From: Ramlibacter alkalitolerans
GTDB lineage: Bacteria; Pseudomonadota; Gammaproteobacteria; Burkholderiales; Burkholderiaceae_C
Direction of reading: 5' to 3'
NCBI RefSeq assembly: GCF_016722765.1
Contig: NZ_JAEQND010000007.1
Coordinates: 124,001-188,000 of the forward strand
DNA: 64,000 bases
Shown in pieces: positions 53,244-62,052 of the stretch; positions within the stretch are counted from its first letter, which is position 1, and every line of letters begins with the position of its first letter. The notes under the pieces are model-generated. The model ran no database searches. It had not been told where the DNA came from and was given only the letters and a program-made list of their open reading frames with translations. The position numbers were made by a program, and so were the translations under genes.

Positions 53244-54200
53244 ATGGACTACCGCCCCCTCGGCCGCTCCGAGCTGCAGGTCTCGCCCCTGTGCTTCGGC
53301 GGCAACGTGTTCGGCTGGACCGCCGACGAACGCACCTCGTTCTCGCTGCTCGATGCGTGGATCGACGCCGGCTTCAACTTCGTCGACACCGCCGACGTGT
53401 ATTCGCGCTGGGCGCCCGGGCACACGGGCGGCGAATCGGAATCGGTGATCGGCCGCTGGGTGCGCCAGGGTGGCCGGCGCAGCAGGCTGGTGATCGCCAC
53501 CAAGGTCGGCAACGACATGGGCGAAGGCCGCATCGGCCTGAAGCCGGAACGCATCCGCGCCGCGGTGGAGGAGTCGCTGCGGCGCCTGCACGTCGATTGC
53601 ATCGACCTGTACCAGGCGCACCGCGACGACGCGTCGACGCCGCTCGATGCGACGCTGGAGGCCTTCGGCCAGCTGGTCGCGCAAGGCAAGGTGCGCGCCA
53701 TCGGCGCGTCCAACTACGGTGCCGGGCGCCTGCAGCAGGCGCTGGAGACCAGCGCGCGCCTGGGCCTGCCCCGTTACGAGAGCCTGCAGCCGCTGTACAA
53801 CCTGTACGACCGCTTCGAGTTCGAAGACGACCTGCAGGCGCTGTGCCGGCGCGAGCACGTCGGCGTGATCAACTACTACGCGCTGGCTGCCGGCTTCCTG
53901 AGCGGCAAGTACCGCGCCCCGGAGGACGCCGCCAGGAGCGCGCGCGGCCCGACGGTGGTGCAGAAGTACCTCAATGCGCGCGGGCAGCGCATCGTGAAAG
54001 CCCTCGACGAGGCGGCGGAGCGCAGCAATGCCACGCCGGCGCAGGTGGCGATCGCCTGGGTGATGGCGCAGCCGGCGATCACCTCGCCGATCGCGAGTGC
54101 GACGTCCGTCGCGCAATTGCAGGAGCTGTCGAAAGCCGCGGAGCTGAAGCTGGATGCGGCGACGATGGCGTTGCTGGACGAGGCGAGCGCGGCGCACTGA
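53244..54200 (+). CDS. aldo/keto reductase
   Basis: A 318-residue NADPH-dependent oxidoreductase with an (alpha/beta)8 barrel. The catalytic tetrad includes Asp48 and Tyr53 (FNFVDTADVYS), Lys87 (VIATKVGN) and the histidine in YQAHRDD. It resembles the YajO/Tas-like group that reduces aldehydes or sugars. It follows the cupin gene by 19 bases. A palindromic repeat lies after its stop. Confidence 0.92.
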   Translation: MDYRPLGRSELQVSPLCFGGNVFGWTADERTSFSLLDAWIDAGFNFVDTADVYSRWAPGHTGGESESVIGRWVRQGGRRSRLVIATKVGNDMGEGRIGLKPERIRAAVEESLRRLHVDCIDLYQAHRDDASTPLDATLEAFGQLVAQGKVRAIGASNYGAGRLQQALETSARLGLPRYESLQPLYNLYDRFEFEDDLQALCRREHVGVINYYALAAGFLSGKYRAPEDAARSARGPTVVQKYLNARGQRIVKALDEAAERSNATPAQVAIAWVMAQPAITSPIASATSVAQLQELSKAAELKLDAATMALLDEASAAH

Positions 54201-54245
54201 GTTTGCCTGCACTGCCCGCGCCGGCTTGCAGTTCGCCAGGGCGAG

Positions 54246-54354
54246 CGCTGGGGTTCACGCGCTGGCGCGCTTCACCGCCAGCCTACGACGTGGCGCATCC
54301 GCTGGCGGCGCCCCGCAGGCTCGCGGTGAACCGCGCAGCGCGTGAACCCCAGCG
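54246..54354. repeat. 109-bp palindromic extragenic repeat
   Basis: A perfect 18-base arm CGCTGGGGTTCACGCGCT (54246-54263) recurs inverted at 54337-54354. Inner parts also pair (GCGCGCTTCACCGCCAGCC against GGCTCGCGGTGAACCGCGC, with mismatches). It occupies the gap between the aldo/keto reductase and the small membrane protein and differs in sequence from the element at 7493-7584. Confidence 0.75.
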
Positions 54355-54384
54355 TTGCGCCTCTGCCCGAGAATCACCATTGCC

Positions 54385-54834
54385 GTGAAGCTCCGTACCG
54401 TCCTCCTCATCGGCCTCGTGCCCGTGCTGCTCGTCGCTGCCGCCGTGCTCGTGCGCGAGGGCTCCTGGCGCCGCACCTATCCGCTGGCGAAGCCGCAGGC
54501 CACCGCCCCCGACGGCGCCTTCGTCGCCGAAGTGCGCGGCATGCCGGAAAGCCCCCTGCTCGCGCCGCAGAGCTCCGGCGTGTTCGTGCGCAAGCGCTGG
54601 GCCCTGCTGCGCAGCGTGGAGCCGCAGCTGGTGTTCGTCGGTGCCTGCGACAACGTCGACACGCGCTGGATGTCGCGCCGGCGCCTCCTGATCGAATGCG
54701 AACTGCGCTCCGGCGAGCCGCGCCTGCTGCGGGCGCTGGTCGAGGACGTGGTGATCGAACTCGTGATCCAGCCGCACTTCGGCCGCGCCACGCCGCCGGC
54801 CGAAGTCCTCGCGGCCGTAGTCGCCGACCGATAG
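54385..54834 (+). CDS. single-pass membrane-anchored protein of unknown function
   Basis: A 149-residue protein. The N-terminal hydrophobic helix (VLLIGLVPVLLVAAAVLV) would anchor it in the inner membrane with the rest in the periplasm. No domain is recognised; there is one cysteine pair further on (FVGACDN, LIECELR). I use the GTG at 54385 because the upstream in-frame codons fall in the palindromic repeat; ATT or TTG starts nearby are possible. It precedes the lipid kinase gene. Confidence 0.65.
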   Translation: MKLRTVLLIGLVPVLLVAAAVLVREGSWRRTYPLAKPQATAPDGAFVAEVRGMPESPLLAPQSSGVFVRKRWALLRSVEPQLVFVGACDNVDTRWMSRRRLLIECELRSGEPRLLRALVEDVVIELVIQPHFGRATPPAEVLAAVVADR

Positions 54835-54895
54835 CCTCGCGCACCCGCCGCCCTTCCCGCGCGAAGGAGGCGCCCAAATCGGTATGCTCGCGCGC

Positions 54896-55825
54896 ATGGC
54901 CAGCACCGCACCCCCTTCCCGGCACGCGCTGGTGGTCGTGAACGCGCGCTCCGGCAGCGGCTGCGGGCCGGAGCGGGCCGAGGAACTCACGGCGCTGTTC
55001 GCGCAGGCCGGCCTGGAGGCCGAGGTGGTGATGGCGCACGACGCCGACGCCTTGCGTGCCGCCCTGGAGCGCGCGCACTCGCAGGGCACGCGCCTGGTGG
55101 TGGCCGGCGGTGGCGACGGCACGCAGGCCGCCGTCGCCGCGTCGCTCGCCGGCACGGACAGCGTGCAAGGCGTGCTGCCCCTGGGCACCCTCAACCACTT
55201 CGCCAAGGACCTGGGCATCCCGCCGAAGCTGGAAGATGCGGTGCGCACGATCGCGCAGGGCCGCGTGCTGCAGGTCGACGTCGGCGAGGTGAACGGCCAC
55301 GTCTTCATCAACAACTCGAGCCTGGGCCTGTACCCCGAGATCGTGCGCGAGCGCGAGCTGCAGCGCATGCACCTGGGCAAGAGCAAGTGGCGCGCGCTCG
55401 CCAGCGCCACGCTGCGGGCGACGCAGCGGCCGCACGGGCTGGCCGTGCGCATCGCATCCGAAGCCGAGGACCAGGTGCGGCGCACGCCCTTCGTCTTCAT
55501 CGGCAACAACCGCTACACGATGGAAGGGCTGGACATCGGCGCGCGCGAGAGCTTGCAAGGCGGCGAGCTCGCGCTCTACATGGCGCGCCGGCGCGGCCGG
55601 CTGGCGCTGCTGCAACTGGCGCTGCGCGCCCTGTTCAAGCGCCTGGACCAGGCGGAGGATTTCGAGATGGTGACCGGTGAAGCCTTCGTGATCGGCACGC
55701 ACGAAGCGCGCATCCGCGTGGCCACCGACGGCGAGATCGCGATGCTGGCGACGCCGCTGCACTATCGCATCCGGCGCGGCGCCCTGCGGGTGATGGTGCC
55801 CGCGCCAGCGCCGCCCGCGAAGTGA
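54896..55825 (+). CDS. diacylglycerol kinase family lipid kinase (YegS/DagK-like)
   Basis: A 309-residue cytoplasmic kinase. The N-terminal catalytic domain opens HALVVVNARSGSG and has the nucleotide-binding VVAGGGDGTQAAVAASL; LPLGTLNHFAKDLGIP is the family's second conserved block. It phosphorylates a lipid such as diacylglycerol or a related long-chain base. The ATG at 54896 (MASTAPPSRH) is preferred over that at 54884. It converges with the TctC-type gene with three bases between stops. Confidence 0.92.
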   Translation: MASTAPPSRHALVVVNARSGSGCGPERAEELTALFAQAGLEAEVVMAHDADALRAALERAHSQGTRLVVAGGGDGTQAAVAASLAGTDSVQGVLPLGTLNHFAKDLGIPPKLEDAVRTIAQGRVLQVDVGEVNGHVFINNSSLGLYPEIVRERELQRMHLGKSKWRALASATLRATQRPHGLAVRIASEAEDQVRRTPFVFIGNNRYTMEGLDIGARESLQGGELALYMARRRGRLALLQLALRALFKRLDQAEDFEMVTGEAFVIGTHEARIRVATDGEIAMLATPLHYRIRRGALRVMVPAPAPPAK

Positions 55826-55828
55826 ACG

Positions 55829-56803
55829 CTACTCCGCGCTGATCTTGCGATCGCGCACGATCGCGCCCCACTTGGCCGACTCCTTGCGCATGAAGTCGGT
55901 CAGCTCCGCGCGCGAAGTCGGATGGGGGGTCAGGCCGTGCTTCTGGAACTGCTCGCGGATCGAAGGATCTTCGAGCACCTTGACGATTTCCTGGTTCCAG
56001 CGGTCCAGGATGGGCGCGGGCGTCTTCGCCGAGGCGACGAAGGCATACCAGTTCAGTGCCTCGAAGCCGGGATAGCCGGATTCGGCCACCGTCGGGACGT
56101 TCGGCAGGTAGGCCGGCCGCGTCAGGCCGGTGGTCGCCAGCGGCGTGAGCTTGCCGGATTCGATGTGCGGCAGCGCCGTGGGCGGCGCGGCGAAGTACGC
56201 CGTGAAGCGCCCGGCCAGCAGGTCCGGCATGGCTGCCGAGCCGCCCTTGTACGGCACGTGCGTCATTTCGACCTTGGCCTGTTGCCCGAACAGTTCGCCC
56301 GTGAGGTGCGAGGCGGAGCCCGGGCCCGTGGAGGCGAAGGTCACGGAGCCGGCCTGCTTGCGCGCCAGCGCCACGGAGTCGGCCAGCGTCTTGATGCCCG
56401 AGTTGGCGTTCACCACCAGCACGTTGGGGAAGTGCACGCCGCCCGAGAGGGGTGCCAGGTCCTTGAACGGGTCGTAGCCCACCTTCATCATGTGCGGCGC
56501 GATGGTCAGCGGACCGATGGAGCCGAGCAGGATCATGGTGCCGTCGGTGGGCCCGTTCGCCACCAGCTGGTGCGCGATGTTGCCGCCCGCGCCGGCGCGG
56601 TTGTCCACCACCACGCTCTGGCCGATGTTGTCCCCGAGCTTCTTGGCGATCAGGCGGGCGGCGGCATCCGCGGCGCCACCGGGCGCGAAGCCCACGACCA
56701 AAGTCACCGGCTTCTTCGGCGGGAAGTCCTGGGCCTGGGCGAAGCCGGCGAGGGCGACCGCCGCGAGGCCGAAGGCGCAGCGCAGCAGGTGGCGCTTGTT
56801 CAT
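55829..56803 (-). CDS. tripartite tricarboxylate transporter binding protein (TctC/Bug family)
   Basis: A 324-residue periplasmic binding protein with a signal peptide ending GFAQAQ. The Bug-family motifs are PVTLVVGFAPGGAADAAAR, VVVDNRAGAGGNIA, HVPYKGGSAAMPDLLAG and LPNVPTVAESG. Such proteins are greatly expanded in Burkholderiales and most lack adjacent TctA/TctB membrane genes, as here. The ligand is probably a carboxylate but is not predictable. The ATG overlaps the stop of the small upstream gene by four bases. Confidence 0.93.
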   Translation of the reverse strand: MNKRHLLRCAFGLAAVALAGFAQAQDFPPKKPVTLVVGFAPGGAADAAARLIAKKLGDNIGQSVVVDNRAGAGGNIAHQLVANGPTDGTMILLGSIGPLTIAPHMMKVGYDPFKDLAPLSGGVHFPNVLVVNANSGIKTLADSVALARKQAGSVTFASTGPGSASHLTGELFGQQAKVEMTHVPYKGGSAAMPDLLAGRFTAYFAAPPTALPHIESGKLTPLATTGLTRPAYLPNVPTVAESGYPGFEALNWYAFVASAKTPAPILDRWNQEIVKVLEDPSIREQFQKHGLTPHPTSRAELTDFMRKESAKWGAIVRDRKISAE

Positions 56804-57084
56804 TCCGTGTCTCCTTGCTTGTCGGGAAGACCGGATTGTGCCGGCGCTGCGGGACGCAGGGCCAGCAGGTCGTGTTCCAGTTGCCCGATCCAGCCGGCCT
56901 CCGCCGCGTAGCTGCGGATCCAGCCCGCACCGGTGACCGTGGCCACGCCCTGTGCCTCGTCCGCGGAGGTCGGCTCCGTGCAAGAGATGCACACGTGCCG
57001 CAGCGGCACGCCGCTGCGCCGCAGGGCTTCGGCGAGCGCCTGCCGATCCGCGACGGGGAGGGCGGCAAAGGGAATGTGTTTCAT
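56800..57084 (-). CDS. small protein coupled to the TctC-type gene
   Basis: A 94-residue protein, MKHIPFAALPVADRQALAEA, with one cysteine pair in HVCISCTEP and no signal peptide. An AGGAGA site lies before the ATG at 57084; upstream in-frame sequence is not supported. Its stop overlaps the start of the binding-protein gene (ATGA), so both are made together. I do not recognise a family; a cytoplasmic partner or a regulator of uptake is possible. Confidence 0.65.
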   Translation of the reverse strand: MKHIPFAALPVADRQALAEALRRSGVPLRHVCISCTEPTSADEAQGVATVTGAGWIRSYAAEAGWIGQLEHDLLALRPAAPAQSGLPDKQGDTE

Positions 57085-57213
57085 GGTCTCCTGTTCCTCG
57101 ACTCCGCGGCGGATTCTGGCAAGGCGGTCGAAGGACAACATTTCGCCCATGTAAACGCAAGCTGCCACGCGAGGAGGCGTGCGATTTGTCCGCCGGGCGG
57201 CCCCGGCCGCGCG

Positions 57214-57750
57214 CTATTCCGTCGGGTCCGCGTCGCGCGCGATCCACCCGGGCAGCACCCGCTCGATCGCGCTGCGCATGCGGCGCACGTGCGAGCCGTT
57301 CCAGTAGAGGCGGCCGCAGGCCGGGCAGCGGCGCACCGGCCCGGGCACGTCGCGCACGCCGGGCGGCAGCAGCGGCTGCGCCTGCGCCGGCTCCAGCACC
57401 CGCAGCGGCGCGTTGCACAGCAGGCAGCGCGTGAACAAGGCAGGCGGTGCCGGCAGCCGCAGTTCCTGCACCACGTCGCGCAGCTGCACCAGCGGGTCGT
57501 CCTGCCGCACTTCGAGCGCGCGGGCCGGCCGCAGCTCGCGCAGCAGGTGGCGGTCGCGCGTGAGCAGCACGCGGTCCTCCTCCCCCGACAGCCGCACCAG
57601 CACCGGATCGGCGACCGCGATGTCGTAGAAGGTGTCCCAGCCCAGGACGCGCAGCCAGCGGGCCAGCCGCCCCAGCATCGCGTCGGCAGCGAAGCGCGGC
57701 TCCGCGCTCAGGCCAGGGTGGCCAGCGCTGGCGGCCGCTGCGTCGTCCAT
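57214..57750 (-). CDS. Mut7-C (PIN-like) RNase-domain protein
   Basis: A 178-residue protein with the Mut7-C pattern: FAADAMLGRLARWLRVLGWDT at the N-terminus, LTRDRHLL, then two zinc pairs CLLC and CPAC with RLYWNGSHVRRM at the end. The fold is PIN-like with a zinc ribbon, and RNase activity is suggested for the family. The ATG at 57750 overlaps the end of the amidase gene by 43 bases; an internal start cannot be excluded. It is the last gene of the ligase-amidase run. Confidence 0.86.
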   Translation of the reverse strand: MDDAAAASAGHPGLSAEPRFAADAMLGRLARWLRVLGWDTFYDIAVADPVLVRLSGEEDRVLLTRDRHLLRELRPARALEVRQDDPLVQLRDVVQELRLPAPPALFTRCLLCNAPLRVLEPAQAQPLLPPGVRDVPGPVRRCPACGRLYWNGSHVRRMRSAIERVLPGWIARDADPTE

Positions 57751-59156
57751 GGAGCGATCGCCTCGAAGGCGCGCGCCAGCGCCAGCACCTGCAGGTCCGC
57801 GCGCGCGGGGCCGGCCAGCTGCAGGCCCATCGGCAGGCCCGCGGCGTTGAAGCCGACCGGCACGCTCGCGACCGGCAGGGAAGCCAGCGTGAAGGGCGTG
57901 ACGATCTCCATCCACCGGTGGTAGGTGTCCATCGCGACGCCCGCCACCGACTGCGGCCAGTGGAGTTCGGCGTCGAAGGGGAACACCTGCGCGCTGGGCG
58001 CCGCCAGGTAGTCGTAGCGCTCGAACAGGCGGCGGAAGGCCTGGTAGACGGCGGTCCGCTGCACGGTGGCCTGGTACAGCTGCGCCGCCGTGAGCTGGAA
58101 GCTCTGCTCCACTTCCCAGCGGGCTTCGGGCTTCATCCGTTCGCGCAGTTGCGGCTGCGCGTACAGGGCGCCCAGCTTGCCGCCAACCAGCATCTGGCGC
58201 AGCCGCAGCCAGGCCGTCCAGTTGGTCTCACGCGGAATGTCCAGCGTGCAGGGCTCGACGGTGCAGCCGGCGGACTGCAGCTTGCGCAGCGCCTGCTCGC
58301 ACAGCTCGCGGATGCCGGGCTCCAGCGGCAGGTCGGGCCAGATGCTGCCCAGCCAGCCGATGCGCTTGCCGGGCGCGCAGGCGATCGGGTCGTCGGCGTC
58401 GGGCAGCGGCAGCGGATCGGCCAGCGACAGTGGTGCGCGCGCGTCCCAGCCGGCCATCGTGCACAGCAGCCGCGCCACATCCTCCGTGGTGCGGCCCATC
58501 GGGCCTTCGGTTCCGAGCTGCTGGAAGAACACGTCCTCGGCCGGGACGGCGGGAACCCGGCCGCGCGAAGGGCGAAAACCGAGGATGTGGTTGAACGCGG
58601 CCGGATTGCGCAGCGAGCCGCCCATGTCGCTGCCGTCGGCGACCGGCAGCATGCCCAGCGCGATGGCCACGGCGGCGCCGCCGCTGCTGCCGCCGGCGGA
58701 CTTGCCGGCATCCCAGGCGTTGCGCGTGATGCCGAACACCGGGTTGTAGGTGTGCGAGCCGAGGCCGAATTCCGGCGTGTTGGTCTTGCCGATCACGATC
58801 GCGCCCGCCTGGCGCATGCGCTGCACGAACAGCGCATCGGCCGCCGGCATGCGGCGGCCCACCGCCGGCGAGCCCAGCGTGGTGGGCAGGCCCTGGACGT
58901 CGGCGAGGTCCTTGATCGCCACGGGAAAGCCGTGCATCCAGCCGGCCCGCTCGCCCCGCGCGAGGGCCGCATCGCGGGCGTCGGCTTCGGCGAGCAGTTC
59001 GTGTTCCGGCCGCAGCGACACGATCGCGTTGTGGCGCGGATTGAGCTGCGCGATGCGCGCCAGGCTCGCCTGCATCAGCGCGCGGCACGAGAGCTCGCGC
59101 GCGGCGATGCGCCGCGACAGCGTGCTCGCGTCGAGGCCCAGGATGTCGTCGGCCAT
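57708..59156 (-). CDS. amidase (amidase-signature family)
   Basis: A 482-residue hydrolase of the amidase-signature family. The Ser-cisSer-Lys triad is complete: Lys82 in PVAIKDLAD, the GGSSGG serine (157/158) and the nucleophile Ser181 in GSDMGGSLRNPA. No GatB/GatC partner is near, so a free-standing amidase acting on a small amide is more likely than a GatA. It lies 3 bases after the AMP-forming ligase, suggesting linked substrates. Its end overlaps the Mut7-C gene. Confidence 0.92.
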   Translation of the reverse strand: MADDILGLDASTLSRRIAARELSCRALMQASLARIAQLNPRHNAIVSLRPEHELLAEADARDAALARGERAGWMHGFPVAIKDLADVQGLPTTLGSPAVGRRMPAADALFVQRMRQAGAIVIGKTNTPEFGLGSHTYNPVFGITRNAWDAGKSAGGSSGGAAVAIALGMLPVADGSDMGGSLRNPAAFNHILGFRPSRGRVPAVPAEDVFFQQLGTEGPMGRTTEDVARLLCTMAGWDARAPLSLADPLPLPDADDPIACAPGKRIGWLGSIWPDLPLEPGIRELCEQALRKLQSAGCTVEPCTLDIPRETNWTAWLRLRQMLVGGKLGALYAQPQLRERMKPEARWEVEQSFQLTAAQLYQATVQRTAVYQAFRRLFERYDYLAAPSAQVFPFDAELHWPQSVAGVAMDTYHRWMEIVTPFTLASLPVASVPVGFNAAGLPMGLQLAGPARADLQVLALARAFEAIAPWTTQRPPALATLA

Positions 59157-59159
59157 CGC

Positions 59160-60725
59160 TCAAGCTCCGGTGAAATGCGCTTCGTGCTGCCGCCGCAGTT
59201 CGCGCTTGAGCAGCTTGCCGCTCGGGTTCTTGGGCAGCGCCTCGCAGAACACCACCGCCTTGGGCGCCTTGAAGCCCGCCAGGTGCTGCTGGCAGTGCGC
59301 CAGCACCTCGGCCTCGGTCAGCGCGTGGCCGGCCTTGGGGACGACGATCGCCAGCACCGCCTCGACCCAGCGCGGATGCGGCACGCCGACCACCGCCACT
59401 TCGGAGACGCCCGGCAGCCGGTAGACCATCTCCTCCACCTCCCGGCTGGCGACGTTCTCGCCGCCGCTCTTGATCATGTCCTTCTTGCGGTCGACGACGG
59501 TGATGTAGCCCTCGTCGTCGATGGTGGCGAGGTCGCCGGAATGGAACCAGCCGCCCTCGAAGGCGGCGCGGGTGCGCTCGTCGTCGTGGAAGTAGCCGAG
59601 CATGAGATGGGGCGAACGGTGCACGATCTCGCCCACTGCACCGGGCTGCACGTCGCGCAGCGCGTCGTCGACCACGCGCGTCTCCACGTTCAGCACCGCG
59701 CGGCCGCAGGAGCCCGGCTTGCGCAACTGGTCCTCGGGGCCCAGCATGGTCGCGAGCGGCGCGATCTCCGTCTGGCCGTAGAGGTTCCAGAAGCGCACGT
59801 CCGGCAGGCGGCGCGCGAGCTCGCGCAGCACCTCCACCGGCATGATCGAGGCGCCGTAGTAGCCCTTGCGCAGCGAGGAGAGGTCGGTGCTGTCGAACAG
59901 CGGCGAACGCAGCAGCGCGATCCACACCGTGGGCGGCGCGAAGAACGAGGTGATGCGGTGCTTCGCGATCAGCGGCAGCAGGTTGTCGGGCGTCGGCTTC
60001 GCGGTGATGACGCTGGTGCCGCCGACGTAGATCTTCGGGCCGAGGAACACGTCGAGCTGCGCGCAGTGGTACAGCGGCAGCGCGTGCAAGGTGACGTCGG
60101 TGGCGGCGATGCTCGCGTCGACCGCGCAGCTCGCGTACTGCCAGATGACGGCGTCGTGCGTCAGCATCGCGCCTTTCGGGCTGGACTCGGTGCCGCTGGT
60201 GTAGACGATCTGCGCCAGCTCGCCGCCGTGCAGGTCCACCTCCGGCGGGGCCTCGTGCCCTGCAATCAGCTCGTCGAAGCGGACCATGCCGGCGGCGGGC
60301 TGCGTGGCCTCCTCGGACGGCAGCCAGACGAACTGCCGCACCTGGGTGCCGAGCGCGGCGGCGCTGCGCGCGAGCTCCGCCAGCCCGGAGTCGGTCGCCA
60401 GCACCACGGCGCCGGCATGCCGCAGGATGTACGCCGCCTCTTCGGCCTTGAGCATGAAGTTGATCGGCACCAGCACGGCGCCCAGGCGGGCCAGCGCGAA
60501 GCGCAGCGCCGCGAAGCCATGCGAGTTGCGGGCCAGCACCGCGACGCGCGCGCCCTTGGCCACGCCCATGCGGGCCAGGCCGGCGGCGAGCCGGTCGGTC
60601 ACCGCGTCGAACTCGCGGAAGCTCCAGCGCGTCTCGCCGCAGACGATCGCGGCCTGCTGGGGAAAGCGCTTGGCGCTGCGACGCAGCAGGTCGGCCAGGG
60701 TCTGGCGGCGGATGGCGGTGTCCAT
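59160..60725 (-). CDS. AMP-forming acyl-CoA synthetase / ligase
   Basis: A 521-residue adenylate-forming enzyme. The P-loop-like AMP motif is IVYTSGTESSPKGAM, the second core motif YGQTEIAPL, and the hinge region is HSGDLATIDDEGYITVVDRKKDMIKSGGENV with the C-terminal catalytic lysine in PKNPSGKLLKRELR. It likely activates a medium- or branched-chain carboxylic acid as its CoA thioester. The ATG at 60725 (MDTAIRRQTLAD) has a GGAGGAG site and is preferred over the longer frame. First gene of the ligase-amidase-Mut7-C operon. Confidence 0.92.
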   Translation of the reverse strand: MDTAIRRQTLADLLRRSAKRFPQQAAIVCGETRWSFREFDAVTDRLAAGLARMGVAKGARVAVLARNSHGFAALRFALARLGAVLVPINFMLKAEEAAYILRHAGAVVLATDSGLAELARSAAALGTQVRQFVWLPSEEATQPAAGMVRFDELIAGHEAPPEVDLHGGELAQIVYTSGTESSPKGAMLTHDAVIWQYASCAVDASIAATDVTLHALPLYHCAQLDVFLGPKIYVGGTSVITAKPTPDNLLPLIAKHRITSFFAPPTVWIALLRSPLFDSTDLSSLRKGYYGASIMPVEVLRELARRLPDVRFWNLYGQTEIAPLATMLGPEDQLRKPGSCGRAVLNVETRVVDDALRDVQPGAVGEIVHRSPHLMLGYFHDDERTRAAFEGGWFHSGDLATIDDEGYITVVDRKKDMIKSGGENVASREVEEMVYRLPGVSEVAVVGVPHPRWVEAVLAIVVPKAGHALTEAEVLAHCQQHLAGFKAPKAVVFCEALPKNPSGKLLKRELRRQHEAHFTGA

Positions 60726-60783
60726 GGTCTCCTCCGGGGTCACGGGGAGCACCATCTTGCCGCAATCAGGCGCCGCGCTTCAT

Positions 60784-60839
60784 CCCTGGATTCCCGCCTG
60801 CGCGGGAATGACGCCTTGTGCTTCGGCGGGGATCCAGGG
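60784..60839. repeat. dispersed palindromic repeat (GGATTCCCGC type)
   Basis: The inner hairpin is ATTCCCGC-CTGC-GCGGGAAT (60790-60809) and an outer pair is CCCTGGAT (60784-60791) / ATCCAGGG (60832-60839). In one frame it reads PWIPACAGMT, a well-known mark of this repeat in betaproteobacterial genomes. It fills the gap between the universal stress protein stop and the ligase promoter region. Confidence 0.7.
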
Positions 60840-60840
60840 T

Positions 60841-61272
60841 TCAGGACCCGATCACCTGGTACTGCTTGCCGGAGCCGAGCAGGTGGCGCACCTGCTGCGC
60901 CAGCGAGCCGAACATCTTGCCGGCCAGCCCCGGTTCCTCGGTGCCGAACAGGATGCGGTCGCAGCCGAACTCGCGTGCCGCCTGCGCGATCGTTTCCGCC
61001 GTGCGACCCACCAGCACCGTGGCGATGTAGGGGATGTGCTCGGCGTCGAGCAGCGAGCGCGCGTAGGCCAGTTCCTCGTCACCCGCGTCCTGCTGCAGCT
61101 GCTGCAGCTCGCGGGTGCCGAAGAACATCGCCACATGGCCGGAGAGCTGGGGCTGCACCCGCACCAGGCGGATGCCCACGAACTCCTCGCGGTAGATCCG
61201 CACCGCCTCCGCCACCGCCGAACGCGTGCGCATCGGGCTGTGGGGATCGACGGCAACCAGCAGCTGGCGCAT
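60841..61272 (-). CDS. universal stress protein (UspA family)
   Basis: A 143-residue UspA-fold protein, starting MRQLLVAVDPHSPMRTRSAV. The C-terminal ATP-loop region reads GTEEPGLAGKMFGSLAQQV, which keeps the final GS but departs from the strict G-x2-G-x9-G[ST] motif, so nucleotide binding is uncertain. It lies 6 bases after the TerC-family gene and is co-transcribed with it. Confidence 0.88.
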   Translation of the reverse strand: MRQLLVAVDPHSPMRTRSAVAEAVRIYREEFVGIRLVRVQPQLSGHVAMFFGTRELQQLQQDAGDEELAYARSLLDAEHIPYIATVLVGRTAETIAQAAREFGCDRILFGTEEPGLAGKMFGSLAQQVRHLLGSGKQYQVIGS

Positions 61273-61278
61273 GCGGCC

Positions 61279-61989
61279 TCAGGCAGCCGGCTGGTCGGCG
61301 GCGCGCTCTTCGTGCTCGCCCTCGGCGCGGCTGGCGAGGTACTTGCCGACCGCCACGACGATCACCGCACCGAGCGCCGGGGCGATGGTGTGCAGGAAGG
61401 GCATGGTGGCGTCGATGTAACCCTTGACGGCCGGATCGCCGATGGCCATTTCGCCGGCCACCCAGCCCAGGAGCGCCGCCCCGACGGTGATGATGATCGG
61501 GAAGCGGTTCATCAGCTTCAGGATGATCGTGCTGCCGAAGATGATCAGCGGGATGCTGATCACGAGGCCGATCACCAGCAGCGGCACGTTGCCCTTGGCG
61601 GCGGCGGCCACGCCGATCACGTTGTCCAGGCTCATCACCAGGTCGGCGATGATGATGGTCTTGATCGCCGCCATCAGGCCGGCGTTGCTCTCGATGTCCT
61701 CTTCCCCGTCGTCGCCCTTGAGCAGGCCGATGCCGATCCACAGCAGCAGTGCCGCGCCGACCAGCTTCAGGTAGGGCAGCGTCAGCAGGTAGACGGCGAA
61801 GAAGGTCAGGATCACCCGCAGCACGATCGCGCCGACGCTGCCGAAGATGATCGCGTTCTTCTGCTGCTTGGGCGGCAGCGAGCGGCACGCGAGCGCGATC
61901 ACCACCGCGTTGTCACCGGACAGCACGATGTTGATCAGGATGATCTGCATGAGGGCAACCCAGAAATCCGGGCTGGTGAGGAAGGCCAT
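61279..61989 (-). CDS. TerC-family integral membrane protein
   Basis: A 236-residue protein with about seven membrane helices. The TerC metal-associated motifs are IVLSGDNAVVIALA in the first helix and LVMSLDNVIGVAA midway, each with Asp-Asn. Family members are linked to manganese or other metal export and tellurite tolerance. The ATG at 61989 (MAFLTSPDFWV) has an AGGAGAC site. Upstream lie inverted and direct repeats that may bind the adjacent response regulator. No manganese riboswitch (yybP-ykoY) pattern was found in front of it. Confidence 0.9.
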   Translation of the reverse strand: MAFLTSPDFWVALMQIILINIVLSGDNAVVIALACRSLPPKQQKNAIIFGSVGAIVLRVILTFFAVYLLTLPYLKLVGAALLLWIGIGLLKGDDGEEDIESNAGLMAAIKTIIIADLVMSLDNVIGVAAAAKGNVPLLVIGLVISIPLIIFGSTIILKLMNRFPIIITVGAALLGWVAGEMAIGDPAVKGYIDATMPFLHTIAPALGAVIVVAVGKYLASRAEGEHEERAADQPAA

Positions 61990-62052
61990 GTTGTCTCCTG
62001 GAAATAGTGCCGGACCCGTGTCGGATCCGATCCAGCGAGAGTACGGGGCGCC

